Notes under the pieces: model-generated | Told to the model about the DNA's origin: nothing | The model's input: the letters and a program-made list of their open reading frames with translations, nothing else | Database searches by the model: none | Program-made: the position numbers and the translations under genes | Shown: in pieces, positions 9,146 to 17,450 of the stretch | Numbering within the stretch: position 1 is the first letter of the stretch | Layout of the letters: each line of letters starts with the position of its first letter | Source: Anaerolineales bacterium | GTDB lineage: Bacteria > Chloroflexota > Anaerolineae > Anaerolineales > Villigracilaceae | NCBI GenBank assembly: GCA_013140605.1 | Contig: JABFSL010000072.1 | Coordinates: 1-64,000, forward strand | Length of the DNA stretch: 64,000 nucleotides | Direction: 5' to 3'

Positions 9146-9260
9146 AGTTCGCTAAAACCCTAAGCGCTGATTCTGAATCTTGCGTAGTAGCAGGCACGGG
9201 CACACCTGGAACGTTTGTCCCGTTGACAGATACGTAAAGGCGGTCAAACTTCAATCCTTA
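9144..9260 (-). pseudogene. Possible C-terminal gene remnant in a 413-base gap
   Basis: In the gap 9064-9476 the minus strand reads as a protein-like tail, GLKFDRLYVSVNGTNVPG...SALRVLAN, ending in TAA at 9144-9146. It is preceded in frame by a stop and has no convincing start. It may be debris of a surface protein. The rest of the gap (about 9261-9470) shows nothing I recognise apart from the ribosome site of the next gene. Confidence 0.3.
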
Positions 9261-9476
9261 ATCTAACCTAAGAAAATGTAAATCCTGTGTGCGTAGGCGG
9301 TTTGTATGGGTATCGTATGCTATTATCATCTGTATGGCTGATAGAATGACAGCCTTGCCTGTGCCCAGTTCCCCACCAAACTACCAAATGAGAAAACTCT
9401 ACATCGGAACCGGGACAGCTTCCTGGTCCGCTATGATGCGGTTCTTATTCCAAAATAAAAATAGAAAGGAAAATCA

Positions 9477-10169
9477 ATGAAATTCAGTAAAACTTTTTTC
9501 GTCCCAATTTTGATCATTTTCGGTTTGCTCCTCAGCGCATGTGGAGGTGAAGCCACCCCGGAACCAACACCCACTTTAAGCCTTGAGGCGATGCAGACTT
9601 TGGCTGTGGCTACTTTTTCAGCCCAGTTGACTCAGACCGCTCTTGCCGCGCCGACAAGTACACCCGCCCCAACGAACACGCCAGCGGCGACACTGTCAGT
9701 TTCCACACTGGCAAATGTGACTCCCTTTGGGACAGGCGTGGGAGCGGCCCCAACAGCATCATGCTATCGATTATCGTATGTCGCCGATGTCAACATCCCA
9801 GATGATACAAGCATGACCGCAGGACAGACTTTTACGAAAACATGGAAGGTACGGAACAGCGGAACTTGCGCGTGGGATGCGGGCTTTAAGTTCGCGTTCA
9901 CAGGCGGCGACGCAATGGGCGGCTCAACTTACACCCTCCCGCAAAGTGTGGCTGCCAACGCAGAGATCGATATTTCGGTCAGCATGACTGCGCCCACCAA
10001 TAAAACTGGCGCAATCCGCGGCAACTGGCGTATCTCCACTGCGGCGGGACAGTTCTTCGGCGACGAAGTATATGTTCAGATCCAGGTCGGCGCAGCGGCG
10101 GCGGCCACAAATACAGGCGCGGCTCCTGCTACAGCGACATCAACGCCCACAGCAACAACATCGCCCTAA
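9477..10169 (+). CDS. Lipoprotein with an NBR1-type Ig-like domain (second copy)
   Basis: This 230-residue protein has a clear lipoprotein signal (MKFSKTFFVPILIIFGLLLSACG, Cys 22) and a GAAAGGA ribosome site. A Thr/Ala/Pro-rich spacer follows (about 25-85). The NBR1-like Ig fold spans about 90-205 (DVNIPDDTSM, FTKTWKVRNSGTCAW, GAIRGNWRIST), with a second Ala/Thr/Pro tail. It is paralogous to 2881-3498, sharing the motif order and the CAW triplet. It should be anchored on the outer face of the cytoplasmic membrane; the function is unknown. Confidence 0.88.
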   Translation: MKFSKTFFVPILIIFGLLLSACGGEATPEPTPTLSLEAMQTLAVATFSAQLTQTALAAPTSTPAPTNTPAATLSVSTLANVTPFGTGVGAAPTASCYRLSYVADVNIPDDTSMTAGQTFTKTWKVRNSGTCAWDAGFKFAFTGGDAMGGSTYTLPQSVAANAEIDISVSMTAPTNKTGAIRGNWRISTAAGQFFGDEVYVQIQVGAAAAATNTGAAPATATSTPTATTSP

Positions 10170-10193
10170 TTATTCGGTCAAAGAAAGATCATA

Positions 10194-10232
10194 AAGAGGC
10201 AGTCATTGAATAGTGACTGCCTCTTTAATTTA
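10194..10232. terminator. Bidirectional terminator between convergent genes
   Basis: AAAGAGGCAGTCA (10194-10206) pairs with TGACTGCCTCTTT (10215-10227); an AATTTAA run follows. Confidence 0.8.
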
Positions 10233-10251
10233 AGATATACACTTGCAACTC

Positions 10252-10662
10252 CTATACTTGATTTCCCAGATTATCGTGTTCCCAACGTTGAATTGCGGAT
10301 TGGATCCACCTCCGCCGCGTGGATTTGGGAGCTGCTGTCTGCTCGAATTCGATCAGACGATCTGCAACGGCGCGATCCCCGCCAACTTTAAGGAGCAGGT
10401 CGTTATATAGAATGGATGCATCCAACGCGTCACCAAAGATATCGTTGGCAGAATATGGCTTGTTGAAAATCCTATGAAAAGCATCCTTGAGTTTGCTAAA
10501 CATCCCTTCCCCGCGCGGGCTGGGACTCTCGGTTTCATCTTCTGGTTCGTACAGGTTGACTCCGCAACTGGGACAGCGAGTCAGTTCGTAGTGAAAGTAT
10601 GCTCCACAGTTCGCACATTCAAATTCGTTTTCCGCTGGCTCGGGGTCAATACTGGTTGGCAT
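10252..10662 (-). CDS. Zinc-ribbon protein, unknown function
   Basis: This 136-residue soluble protein has an N-terminal zinc ribbon, CANCGAYFHYELTRCPSCG (two CxxC pairs), and an acidic linker. A helical domain from about residue 55 contains FSKLKDAFHRIFNKPY and ends with RRRWIQSAIQRWEHDNLGNQV. The ATG at 10662 is chosen over the upstream in-frame start because AAAGGAATCAAC precedes it; the longer frame would run through a repeat-like stretch. A role in nucleic-acid or protein binding is only a guess from the ribbon. Confidence 0.7.
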   Translation of the reverse strand: MPTSIDPEPAENEFECANCGAYFHYELTRCPSCGVNLYEPEDETESPSPRGEGMFSKLKDAFHRIFNKPYSANDIFGDALDASILYNDLLLKVGGDRAVADRLIEFEQTAAPKSTRRRWIQSAIQRWEHDNLGNQV

Positions 10663-10768
10663 GTTGATTCCTTTTTCGGAAGCGATTGTTAAGTCAAATT
10701 CACCACAGATCAACACAGATGAAAAGGATGTAAAGATTTTATTGATCTTACTCAAAACATTTAAAGAG

Positions 10769-10834
10769 TCCGCTAATCTGCACGAATTCACGCTAATCTT
10801 TTTAAATTCGCGCAGATTGGCGTAGATTAGCGGA
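10769..10834. repeat. Palindromic intergenic repeat (TCCGCTAATCT type)
   Basis: Imperfect inverted repeat whose outer arms TCCGCTAATCT / AGATTAGCGGA and inner parts around AATTC...GAATT pair. The upstream sequence with a CACAGATCAACACAGAT string has the look of the same repeat class. It lies between two co-directional minus-strand genes. Confidence 0.7.
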
Positions 10835-10841
10835 TAAAAAT

Positions 10842-11645
10842 TTACTCGATCACAACCCCATCCAAATTTTCTTCGGATTCAGGGTATTCCATTTTCAAGC
10901 CTTCCAATGTATCCACCAGCACGGAGGAGATCACCAGATCGCGGAACCATTTTCGGTTGGCTGGGACGATATACCACGGGGCATATTCAGTGCTGGTCTT
11001 GTTCAAGACATCTTCAAAGGCTTTCATATAGTCAGGCCAGAACTTGCGCTCCTCAAGGTCACCGAGGCGGAACTTCCAGCGTTTGGTGGGGTCATCGAGG
11101 CGGGCTTGAAATCTTTCCTTTTGTTCGTTCAGGTCAATGTGCAGGTAGAACTTTAAGATCGTCGTGCCGTTCTCTGCGAGAGTGCGCTCGAACTCGTTGA
11201 TCTGATCGAAGCGTTCACCCCACACTTCAGGCGGGACGTAATTATGCACGCGCACAACCAGCACATCCTCATAATGACTGCGGTTGAAGATGACCATTCC
11301 CCCTTTGCCAGGCACCTGCTTGTGGATGCGCCACAGATAATCATGATCGAGTTCTTCGGCTGCGGGCGCTTTGAAACTCACGACGCGCACACCCGCAGGG
11401 TTGACTCCGTCAAAGACACGGCGGATCGCTCCGTCCTTTCCGCCTGTATCCATTGCCTGTAAGACGATCAGCACCTTGTGTTTGTGCTCGGCAAACAACA
11501 ACTCCTGTAACGACTCCAGTTTGACGTTCAATTTTTCAAGTTTGACAAGACCCTCCTCCTTGCCGCCTTTGAAGTCACCCGTATCGTTCGGGTCCCATTT
11601 GGATAGTTTCACTTTGGTATCAGGTTTGACGAGATATTGTTTCAT
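10842..11645 (-). CDS. ppk2: Polyphosphate kinase 2 family protein
   Basis: This 267-residue cytosolic enzyme transfers phosphate between inorganic polyphosphate and nucleotides. Visible motifs are the P-loop-like MDTGGKDGAIRRVF, FNRSHYEDVLVVRVH, the lid segment DDPTKRWKFRLGDLEER, and APWYIVPANRKWFRDL. The ATG at 11645 gives the usual N-terminus (MKQYLVKPDTKVKLSKWDP); the 40 upstream in-frame codons read through the promoter region of the divergent gene. The PPK2 class (ADP, AMP or NMP phosphorylating) cannot be settled by eye; the lysine-aspartate loop and the length suit class I or III. Confidence 0.92.
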   Translation of the reverse strand: MKQYLVKPDTKVKLSKWDPNDTGDFKGGKEEGLVKLEKLNVKLESLQELLFAEHKHKVLIVLQAMDTGGKDGAIRRVFDGVNPAGVRVVSFKAPAAEELDHDYLWRIHKQVPGKGGMVIFNRSHYEDVLVVRVHNYVPPEVWGERFDQINEFERTLAENGTTILKFYLHIDLNEQKERFQARLDDPTKRWKFRLGDLEERKFWPDYMKAFEDVLNKTSTEYAPWYIVPANRKWFRDLVISSVLVDTLEGLKMEYPESEENLDGVVIE

Positions 11646-11722
11646 GGCATATCCTTTTGCTGATAGATTGGTACAATGATAATCCATGAAATTAAAAGTG
11701 ATGTAATCAAAGGAGAAATAAA

Positions 11723-12226
11723 ATGGGACTTTTTGGCTTTGGCAAGAAATCAGATAAGAATACACCCGTACTTACCGTGGACGAAGTCCGCCAGCGATTG
11801 CTGACATTGAACCGCGAGACCGCCCCCTACCAGATCATTGACGGCGCCTCTCAAAACGTGGACTTGATCGCCGAGTGGAAGATCGTGGACGCGAAGTGGT
11901 ATGAACTCTTTGCGAAGGCGAATCTCACGAAGGTCTTCCGCATCTACATGAAGTTCGATGCGGCAAAACATCAAGTGCGCGGCAAGGATGAGGAATTCAC
12001 AGTGGAGTGGCGCGCGGGCGTGCCGTCGCTTTCGGCGGCAGTTTCCAAATTTCAGGGACAGATGACTTCGGTGGAGTTTGGCGCGGCGTACGCCTTCACC
12101 GAAGAGTTGAAGCCCGGCGTTGTCTACAACTACCGCTTCAGCACCAGTGAGATCAAGAAGCCGATTCAAGAAGCAGTGACCGCCTGCGGATGGGACTATA
12201 AAGGCGTGGCTTTCGGAAAGCTATAG
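11723..12226 (+). CDS. Conserved-looking cytosolic protein, unknown function
   Basis: This 167-residue protein starts MGLFGFGKKSD and has an alternating alpha/beta pattern with several tryptophans (LIAEWKIVDAKWYELFAKA, EEFTVEWRAGVPSL) and a C-terminal CGWDYKGVAFGKL. An AAAGGAG ribosome site precedes the ATG. It is transcribed divergently from ppk2. I do not recognise a family. A GTGACAGTCACC palindrome follows the stop. Confidence 0.7.
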   Translation: MGLFGFGKKSDKNTPVLTVDEVRQRLLTLNRETAPYQIIDGASQNVDLIAEWKIVDAKWYELFAKANLTKVFRIYMKFDAAKHQVRGKDEEFTVEWRAGVPSLSAAVSKFQGQMTSVEFGAAYAFTEELKPGVVYNYRFSTSEIKKPIQEAVTACGWDYKGVAFGKL

Positions 12227-12231
12227 AAAAT

Positions 12232-12272
12232 CAAGTGACAGTCACCCGCTATGCGAAGGTGACTGTCACTTG
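12232..12272. repeat. GTGACAGTCACC-family palindrome
   Basis: CAAGTGACAGTCACC (12232-12246) pairs with GGTGACTGTCACTTG (12258-12272). Same family as the palindromes at 19606-19642 and 23746-23780, with half-sites near 14198 and 16024. Confidence 0.85.
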
Positions 12273-12336
12273 AATCAACATTGAATGGAAGGCCAGGCAG
12301 GATAAACAAGGTTATGGTTGTCCAAGGACGGATGGC

Positions 12337-13506
12337 TTACCCGACGCAGACGAGATTTTTTCCGTTTCTTTTGGCGCAATAGAGGGCATTATCGGCGCGT
12401 TTCAATATCGTCTTGAGGTCTTCATCCCCAGCCGCAAAGGATGCAATTCCCAACGACATATAAACATTAAATTTCTGGGAATTAAACATGAACGGCGTTT
12501 GCGCAACGATCTCACGGATGCGTTCGGCGATCTCATAAGACTGTTCTTCATACACATTAACCAGCATGACGATGAATTCATCTCCACCAAAACGGGCGAC
12601 GAGATCGAACACACGCACTTCGCCGGGCAGGATGCTGGCAAGGTGAGTCAAGACCGCGTCACCGGTATCATGACCGTACCTGTCATTGATGGCCTTAAAC
12701 CCGTCCACATCCATCATCAGAAATGAGACGCTTTGCTCATGGCGTTTGGCGCGTTGGAATTCGATCTCGGCATGTTCAAAGAAATGACGGCGGTTGTACA
12801 ACCCGGTCAGCGGATCGGTCGTTGCAAGCTTCACCAGTTCGAGGCGGGCAGCTTCCAGGTCCAGTTCGAGGCGGGCGCTATTGATGAGGAAAAAGTAAAA
12901 GGTCCAGGCCATGATCGAGACCAGTCCAAGCAAAGTAAACCAGGAACTCATCAGATCGGCAAATAAGACAATGGGATCGGTTTCCCTCAAGGCGTTTATC
13001 GTACGGGCCAACGGCAGAATGGAAGTCAGCAGGAAGATGATGCCCGCATTGCGGGTGGTGCGTTTTAATTCGGGGTGAGGGTTGTTGACCAGCGTCAGGC
13101 CTGAACGAATAATAAGAATAAATAATGCAACCGATACAATGACAATGCGGGCGTTAATATTTGGATTTGGGTATGTAAAATAAATGTGCAGTGGAAGGTA
13201 TAAAACAAAAACGAGGGTATTCCATTTGCTGAAGGCCGGGCGGCCATAGAACAAACGAATTCCCTCGTAGATCAGAACCTCGGCGTACACGATGGCGGCG
13301 TTCCCAAGAATGATCGAAAGCAGATCTGGGATGAAGCCGCGCAGGGAAATGAACAAATACCCCGCGCCAAAAACAAAATTTGCCAGGACCCAACGTCCAA
13401 ACCCCGCGTAGGTTCTTCTCTCCCGCCAGTATATGGACATGATCAACCCGAGAACAAAAGGCATGAGCGCGGAGAGCAGTCCGAGAGTGCGCGCATCAAG
13501 GATCAA
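12337..13506 (-). CDS. Membrane-bound diguanylate cyclase (GGDEF)
   Basis: This 389-residue protein has about seven hydrophobic helices in residues 5-210, with no recognised sensory domain name. A C-terminal GGDEF domain (about 220-385) begins ATTDPLTGLYNRR. The active site reads FGGDEF, so it should make c-di-GMP from two GTP. An RVFD motif five residues before GGDEF is the allosteric product-inhibition (I) site. The start is TTG, supported by AGGGAG with an 8-base spacer; no nearby ATG keeps the first helix. No EAL domain occurs here. Confidence 0.9.
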   Translation of the reverse strand: MILDARTLGLLSALMPFVLGLIMSIYWRERRTYAGFGRWVLANFVFGAGYLFISLRGFIPDLLSIILGNAAIVYAEVLIYEGIRLFYGRPAFSKWNTLVFVLYLPLHIYFTYPNPNINARIVIVSVALFILIIRSGLTLVNNPHPELKRTTRNAGIIFLLTSILPLARTINALRETDPIVLFADLMSSWFTLLGLVSIMAWTFYFFLINSARLELDLEAARLELVKLATTDPLTGLYNRRHFFEHAEIEFQRAKRHEQSVSFLMMDVDGFKAINDRYGHDTGDAVLTHLASILPGEVRVFDLVARFGGDEFIVMLVNVYEEQSYEIAERIREIVAQTPFMFNSQKFNVYMSLGIASFAAGDEDLKTILKRADNALYCAKRNGKNLVCVG

Positions 13507-13584
13507 CAGCGTTTCACTCCCTGATATTGATACGGATGTAAATCAAACATATTGATGCAAATTATAATTCCAAAGTAGACTGAC

Positions 13585-13676
13585 ACCCCCATCCCGACCT
13601 TTGCGCAGCACACTGTGGATCCCCCAAATCAAAAACATGATTTGAGGGAAGGAGAATGTACTGTGTTTTATGAAAA
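13585..13676. repeat. Dispersed 92-base repeat, copy 1
   Basis: Starts with CCCCCATCCCGACCTTTGCG, contains an inverted pair around CCCCCAAATCA / TGATTTGAGGG and ends GGAAGGAGAATGTACTGT plus TTTTATGAAAA. Nearly identical to 14089-14181 in the same orientation; related longer copies lie at 16058 and 18691. Confidence 0.85.
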
Positions 13677-13678
13677 GT

Positions 13679-14062
13679 TTAAGGGGAAGGTGCCTGCGAT
13701 AGCGGGCATAGTGGGCAGGCGCGATGCTCAGTCAAGCGTTGTACAAACCGCATACCAGACAGTATCTGATCAACCCGCTCTTTGGTCAGTGACCCGATGT
13801 ATTCGCCCAACTGCGCTGTATCCACCGTGGACACTTGCGAAACGACCACGATACTTTGCCTGGACAAATTTGCTTCGCCCACATCAAGCAATAGATTCCC
13901 AGGGATAATCACCCGCTTTAGGTTTGTAGTCAATGCGCAAACAACCACAGTATGGATGCGGCTGTGATTAATAACATCGTCTTGAATGACCACATGCGGG
14001 TGGGGATAGCCTTCTGATTTTTCCAACTTCACCCAGTATATATCGCCTTGATTAACTGTCAT
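13679..14062 (-). CDS. PemK/MazF-type endoribonuclease toxin, apparently orphan
   Basis: This 127-residue protein begins MTVNQGDIYWVKLEKSEGYPHPHVVIQDD and has VVVCALTTNLKR, GNLLL, LSRQSIVVVSQVSTVD and LGEYIGSL. These match the MazF/PemK fold, which cleaves mRNA at short sequence motifs. The ATG at 14062 gives the normal N-terminus; the longer frame reads into the repeat. The C-terminal tail (ACPLCPLSQAPSP) runs up to the neighbouring repeat copy and may be a replaced end. No antitoxin-like frame sits upstream; instead the gene lies between two direct copies of a 92-base repeat (13585 and 14089). It is either an orphan toxin or uses an antitoxin elsewhere. Confidence 0.85.
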   Translation of the reverse strand: MTVNQGDIYWVKLEKSEGYPHPHVVIQDDVINHSRIHTVVVCALTTNLKRVIIPGNLLLDVGEANLSRQSIVVVSQVSTVDTAQLGEYIGSLTKERVDQILSGMRFVQRLTEHRACPLCPLSQAPSP

Positions 14063-14088
14063 ATTCCTTATTTTACTCTGCCAGCCCC

Positions 14089-14181
14089 ACCCCCATCCCG
14101 ACCTTTGCGTAGCACACTGTGGATCCCCCAAATCAAAAACATGATTTGAGGGAAGGAGAATGTACTGTGTTTTATGAAAAA
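14089..14181. repeat. Dispersed 92-base repeat, copy 2
   Basis: Nearly the same sequence and orientation as 13585-13676, so the MazF-like gene is bracketed by direct repeats about 504 bases apart. A GTGACAGTGG half-palindrome follows at about 14198. Confidence 0.85.
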
Positions 14182-14233
14182 ATTAAGAGAGGCTATAACC
14201 AAAAGTGACAGTGGCCTTCCAGCGACTTCTGCG

Positions 14234-15244
14234 TTAGTCCCCTGCTGAATACCAGTTCAACACTCGCAAGGCGCGCAGTGTGATCCAACGACTCGGACTT
14301 CCCTCGCCCTCGTCCATCTTGACAGGCATCTCGCCTGGGTATTGAGTCTCGAGCAGCCACCAACCATCGCTGCTACGCTTGGACGCAACCAGGTCAATTG
14401 CCTCGGCCATGCGCTCGTCAGGCACAACGTTGGCGTGGCGCAGGTACTCAAGCCCACGCAGCACATCGTAATGCCACCAGGTTGGGAAAGCGAAGCGCGT
14501 CCACATAGTGCCGCCATCACGATCTTGCTCGATCACCTCGCCAGTGGATCGTCGGCGGAAGAGGTGACGTTCAAGGAGATACTCCTGCCCGCGGAGACGG
14601 GCCTCCGTTACAGCGGCGTTGGTCCCGCCTGCCAGTTCGTATTCAAGCAGGGCTTCGAGTACGCAGATCGTGGTGTTGAACGATGAGCGAGTCGAGCCAT
14701 TGGCGGCCTCGCAGTTCCAGCCGCCGTCGGAAAGCTGCTCGGCGAGCAGCAGGTCAATGATCCGCTCGCTCTGCGTGTTCTGGCCGAAGTAGGCGCTGCT
14801 CGCCCCCACCTGCCCGTTGATGCACGGCTCAACTTCGCCCGCGAAGAAGGGATTGCCGTCAAATTCCAATCCCCGCCACGTGCCGTCCCAGTCCCATCCC
14901 TTCCATCTCACGTGGTCGCGGACCAAACCCACCGTACGATGCGCCTCGTTGCTCGCGGGGTCAAGACCCAGTTCACGCAGCAGCGACAGCACGTGCATGG
15001 TGGAGTTCCACCCGTGGTTCCACGCCGTGCCAGCCCACGACCCGTCAGCCCCCTGCAGGGCAAGTAGATGTGCGCCCCAGCCCTCGGTGGCGACCCGCGC
15101 GCGCTCGGCTGCGACCTCATCCGCAGGCGCACCGATCAGGTCCCGCATCACCTGCCAGCGGATCGAAGGGTCAGAATCAAGCAGCCGTTGTATGACCGAT
15201 TTCTCAGGCTTTGGGGCCTGCTGTTTGGAGGGATTGATCGCCAT
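14234..15244 (-). CDS. Terpenoid-cyclase/prenyltransferase-fold (squalene-cyclase-like) protein
   Basis: This 336-residue soluble protein is made of repeated alpha-hairpins with QW-like motifs: LLALQGADGSWAGTAWNHG, QLSDGGWNCEAANGS and DGWWLLETQYPGEM. That is the alpha-alpha barrel of the terpenoid cyclase/protein prenyltransferase superfamily. It is about half the length of a squalene-hopene cyclase (over 600 residues) and I see no DxDD-type protonation motif. A hopanoid-forming role is therefore unlikely, and binding or another enzymatic role is open. The ATG at 15244 follows AAGGAG. Its base composition is visibly richer in G+C than the neighbouring repeats and the DUF2200 gene just upstream. 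Confidence 0.75.
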   Translation of the reverse strand: MAINPSKQQAPKPEKSVIQRLLDSDPSIRWQVMRDLIGAPADEVAAERARVATEGWGAHLLALQGADGSWAGTAWNHGWNSTMHVLSLLRELGLDPASNEAHRTVGLVRDHVRWKGWDWDGTWRGLEFDGNPFFAGEVEPCINGQVGASSAYFGQNTQSERIIDLLLAEQLSDGGWNCEAANGSTRSSFNTTICVLEALLEYELAGGTNAAVTEARLRGQEYLLERHLFRRRSTGEVIEQDRDGGTMWTRFAFPTWWHYDVLRGLEYLRHANVVPDERMAEAIDLVASKRSSDGWWLLETQYPGEMPVKMDEGEGSPSRWITLRALRVLNWYSAGD

Positions 15245-15287
15245 TTGCTGGTTCTCCTTATTCCAAATAAAAGACGCTGTTGGCAGC

Positions 15288-15653
15288 CTAAGAGCCGCGT
15301 AAAATCTTCTCCATCTTCCTGCCCTTTGCCAACTCATCCACCAACTTATCCAAATACCGAACCTGCTGCGTCAAAGGTTCCTCGATTTCCTCCACACGAG
15401 ACCCGCAGATCACTCCGGTGATGAGGTGCGCATTAGGGTTGAGCGAAGCATGTTGGAAGAATAATTCAAATGTTACATTTTCTTTAATTAGTTCCTGAAG
15501 CTTCTTATTGTCGAAGTCTGTTAACCACTCTATGACCTGATGCAATTCTTCTTTGGTTCTGCCTTTCTTCTCTATCTTTTCGAGATACAGCGGATAGACT
15601 GAAGCGAAGGTCATTTTTGCGATACGTTGATTGTGTGTGTTGGAATTTTTCAT
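15288..15653 (-). CDS. DUF2200 family protein
   Basis: This 121-residue protein contains the family's hallmark IAKMTFASVYPLYLEKIEKKGRTKEEL followed by VIEWLTDFDNKKLQ and ICGSRVEEIEEPLTQQVRYLDKLVDELAKG. DUF2200 proteins are small, soluble and of unknown function. A GAGGAGACC ribosome site lies before the ATG. The cyclase-fold gene follows 43 bases after its stop on the same strand. Confidence 0.88.
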   Translation of the reverse strand: MKNSNTHNQRIAKMTFASVYPLYLEKIEKKGRTKEELHQVIEWLTDFDNKKLQELIKENVTFELFFQHASLNPNAHLITGVICGSRVEEIEEPLTQQVRYLDKLVDELAKGRKMEKILRGS

Positions 15654-15818
15654 GGTCTCCTCAATTCTCTAAAGTTAACTTTCATTTATCCAGACGAATT
15701 TCTGCGAAGTTCGCTTGCAGGGTAAGTATCTATATGGCGAATTATAAACAAAATTCTTCACATGGACATTGTTTTCGATGCGCCGCACTATGACTTTTCC
15801 AAGGTCAGGAAAACCTTA

Positions 15819-15930
15819 ACGCGAACACTTGCGCCGCGCGCCAGTGCGGTGTTACGCGAAAAGGCGAATGACGCGAATTTTTTATTGAGTTTCGCGAAAT
15901 TTGCCCAATTGGCGTAATTCGCGTTAAGAC
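15819..15930. repeat. GCGAACACTTGCGCC-type palindromic repeat, copy 1
   Basis: In the 819-base gap 15654-16472, this stretch contains GCGAACACTTGCGCC...CAGTGCGGTGTTACGCG and a mirrored AATTCGCGTTAA part. A second copy lies at 58397-58500. The remaining gap (15654-15800 and 15960-16020) shows nothing identifiable. The 62-codon frame through the repeat is not believed to be a gene. Confidence 0.7.
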
Positions 15931-16057
15931 TGCGCCACAAACTTATAAAACGGTCAAGCTGCTTTGAGAAAACCATACGCGCCGCACATATCGAGTTAGG
16001 AATACAAAAAATTTGCCATTACCAAAAGTGACAGTCACCTTCGCTTCCCGCTACGAC

Positions 16058-16332
16058 CCGCCCCCATCCCGTCCTTTGCGTAGCACCCTGCGGTTCCCCC
16101 AATTGAAGACCACAATTGGGGGAAGGAGAATGTGCTGTTTTTATGAAAATTTTAATTTGACACAGGTTTTCCTACCACTCGCTACGCTTCGGGTACAACG
16201 TCCTCCAAATACGACATAAAAAATTCAATTAATAATCGGAAGCGTTTAACTGTCGTATTTGGGGTCCGCAGGATTGCTTCGCTTAAGGTGCCCAAAGGGC
16301 GGAGGGGCCGCCCTCATGCCATCTCACCGTAG
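16058..16332. repeat. Long dispersed repeat, copy 3 (275 bases)
   Basis: Begins like the 92-base repeats and continues with inverted CCAAATACGAC / GTCGTATTTGG arms and a GGCGGAGGGGCCGC end. The same extended arrangement recurs at 18691-18901. A GTGACAGTCACC half-site lies just before it at about 16027. Confidence 0.8.
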
Positions 16333-16472
16333 TGGTAAAAGCGGAAGCAACAAGAAGAGTTTTCAAAAAAGGGGATGAATCACGACTGGAATAAAGGATA
16401 AATAGTACCCCCCGTGAAAATGGACAAAAGCTACAATACAGATGTCAGCCAAGTTCTTTCTGAGGTAAACAA

Positions 16473-17348
16473 ATGCATATAGAGTCATATTCCAGTACGA
16501 TCCTCGTGGTCGCAGACGAACCTGCAAAAGCCGCCCGTCTCACACCAGTATTATCTGCTGAGGGGTATCGAATCGAGACTGTTCTTTCTTTTTCGCTGCC
16601 TCTGCCGCACCTAGGTATTAAACCAGACCTGGGCATTATCTGGTTTCCGTATGCTTCTCCTGATGCGCTGCCTGAGCTGGAAAAAATCATTCAGGCCATT
16701 CAGTCATTGGGCGGAGCGGAACCATTGCAGGTATTGTTGATCATCGATCAGGACGGAACGCGCTGGGTGGAACCAAGTTTTCGTTTGGGGATTACCGATA
16801 TTTTGACACGTCCAATACATCCATTGGTATTGCGTCAGCGTGTGAGGCTTTTGCTCAAAGCCCGCCAGACAGAGGAGTTGAATGAGCAATTGAAACGCAG
16901 GGTGGAAAACCAGGAACGGCAGCGGATGATCAATGCGCTTGATTCAGCGTTGGAAATGTTTCGGACGAGTGACCAGCCATCAGGTCCGAAAGAGACCGAT
17001 AAGCACAAAACAAACTCCCCCTTTTCCATTCATCCACATCTTCACTTTGACCCCGAACAACATTGCCTGATCTCAAGCTTAAGAGGTTCGCCAGATTGCA
17101 GGAAAATAGAATTGACGGCTGACCAATCCTCCATTCTGCTGTATATGGTCTGCCATCCTTATCGGGCCTTGAGCAACCGCGAGATCGCCCGTGCCGCGCT
17201 TGGATATGAGAACCTGGACGAAATCCAATCACGAAGTATCGTGCGTCCGCACATCCTGCGCCTGCGCCGTAAACTGGAAGCTGATTCAAGCCAGCCCTCT
17301 TCTCTGCGCACAATACGCGGTGCAGGTTATCTTTTTTCTCCTGATTGA
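16473..17348 (+). CDS. Atypical response regulator: pseudo-receiver + winged-helix DNA-binding domain
   Basis: This 291-residue protein has an N-terminal receiver-like fold (about 8-130; SSTILVVADEPAKAARL start). The position of the phosphorylated Asp reads PDLGIIWFPYA, so the phospho-acceptor appears to be lost; an RPIHP segment replaces the usual KP loop. A coiled-coil linker follows (about 130-165). The C-terminal OmpR-type winged helix (about 195-290) carries LTADQSSILLYMVCHPYRALSNREI and HILRLRRKLEAD, ending with TIRGAGYLF. It should be a DNA-binding regulator that does not depend on normal phosphorylation. It sits 102 bases upstream of amt in the same direction, so control of nitrogen uptake is a reasonable guess. 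Confidence 0.85.
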   Translation: MHIESYSSTILVVADEPAKAARLTPVLSAEGYRIETVLSFSLPLPHLGIKPDLGIIWFPYASPDALPELEKIIQAIQSLGGAEPLQVLLIIDQDGTRWVEPSFRLGITDILTRPIHPLVLRQRVRLLLKARQTEELNEQLKRRVENQERQRMINALDSALEMFRTSDQPSGPKETDKHKTNSPFSIHPHLHFDPEQHCLISSLRGSPDCRKIELTADQSSILLYMVCHPYRALSNREIARAALGYENLDEIQSRSIVRPHILRLRRKLEADSSQPSSLRTIRGAGYLFSPD

Positions 17349-17450
17349 CCGTTGGCTATTGCAATCGAACTGCCGAGGAGTTGAAATCTCCCCCATCCAC
17401 TGAGCGGATAAGATAAGAGGGTTCGTTATTCTTTCTCCTCGGAGGCAAAT

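Noticed and set aside
9289..9480. A 63-codon plus-strand frame before the second lipoprotein
   Set aside because: No ribosome site at its start, no protein-like pattern, and it overlaps the ribosome site of the real gene.
15788..15976. A 62-codon minus-strand frame
   Set aside because: It lies within a palindromic dispersed repeat and its residues follow from the repeat sequence.
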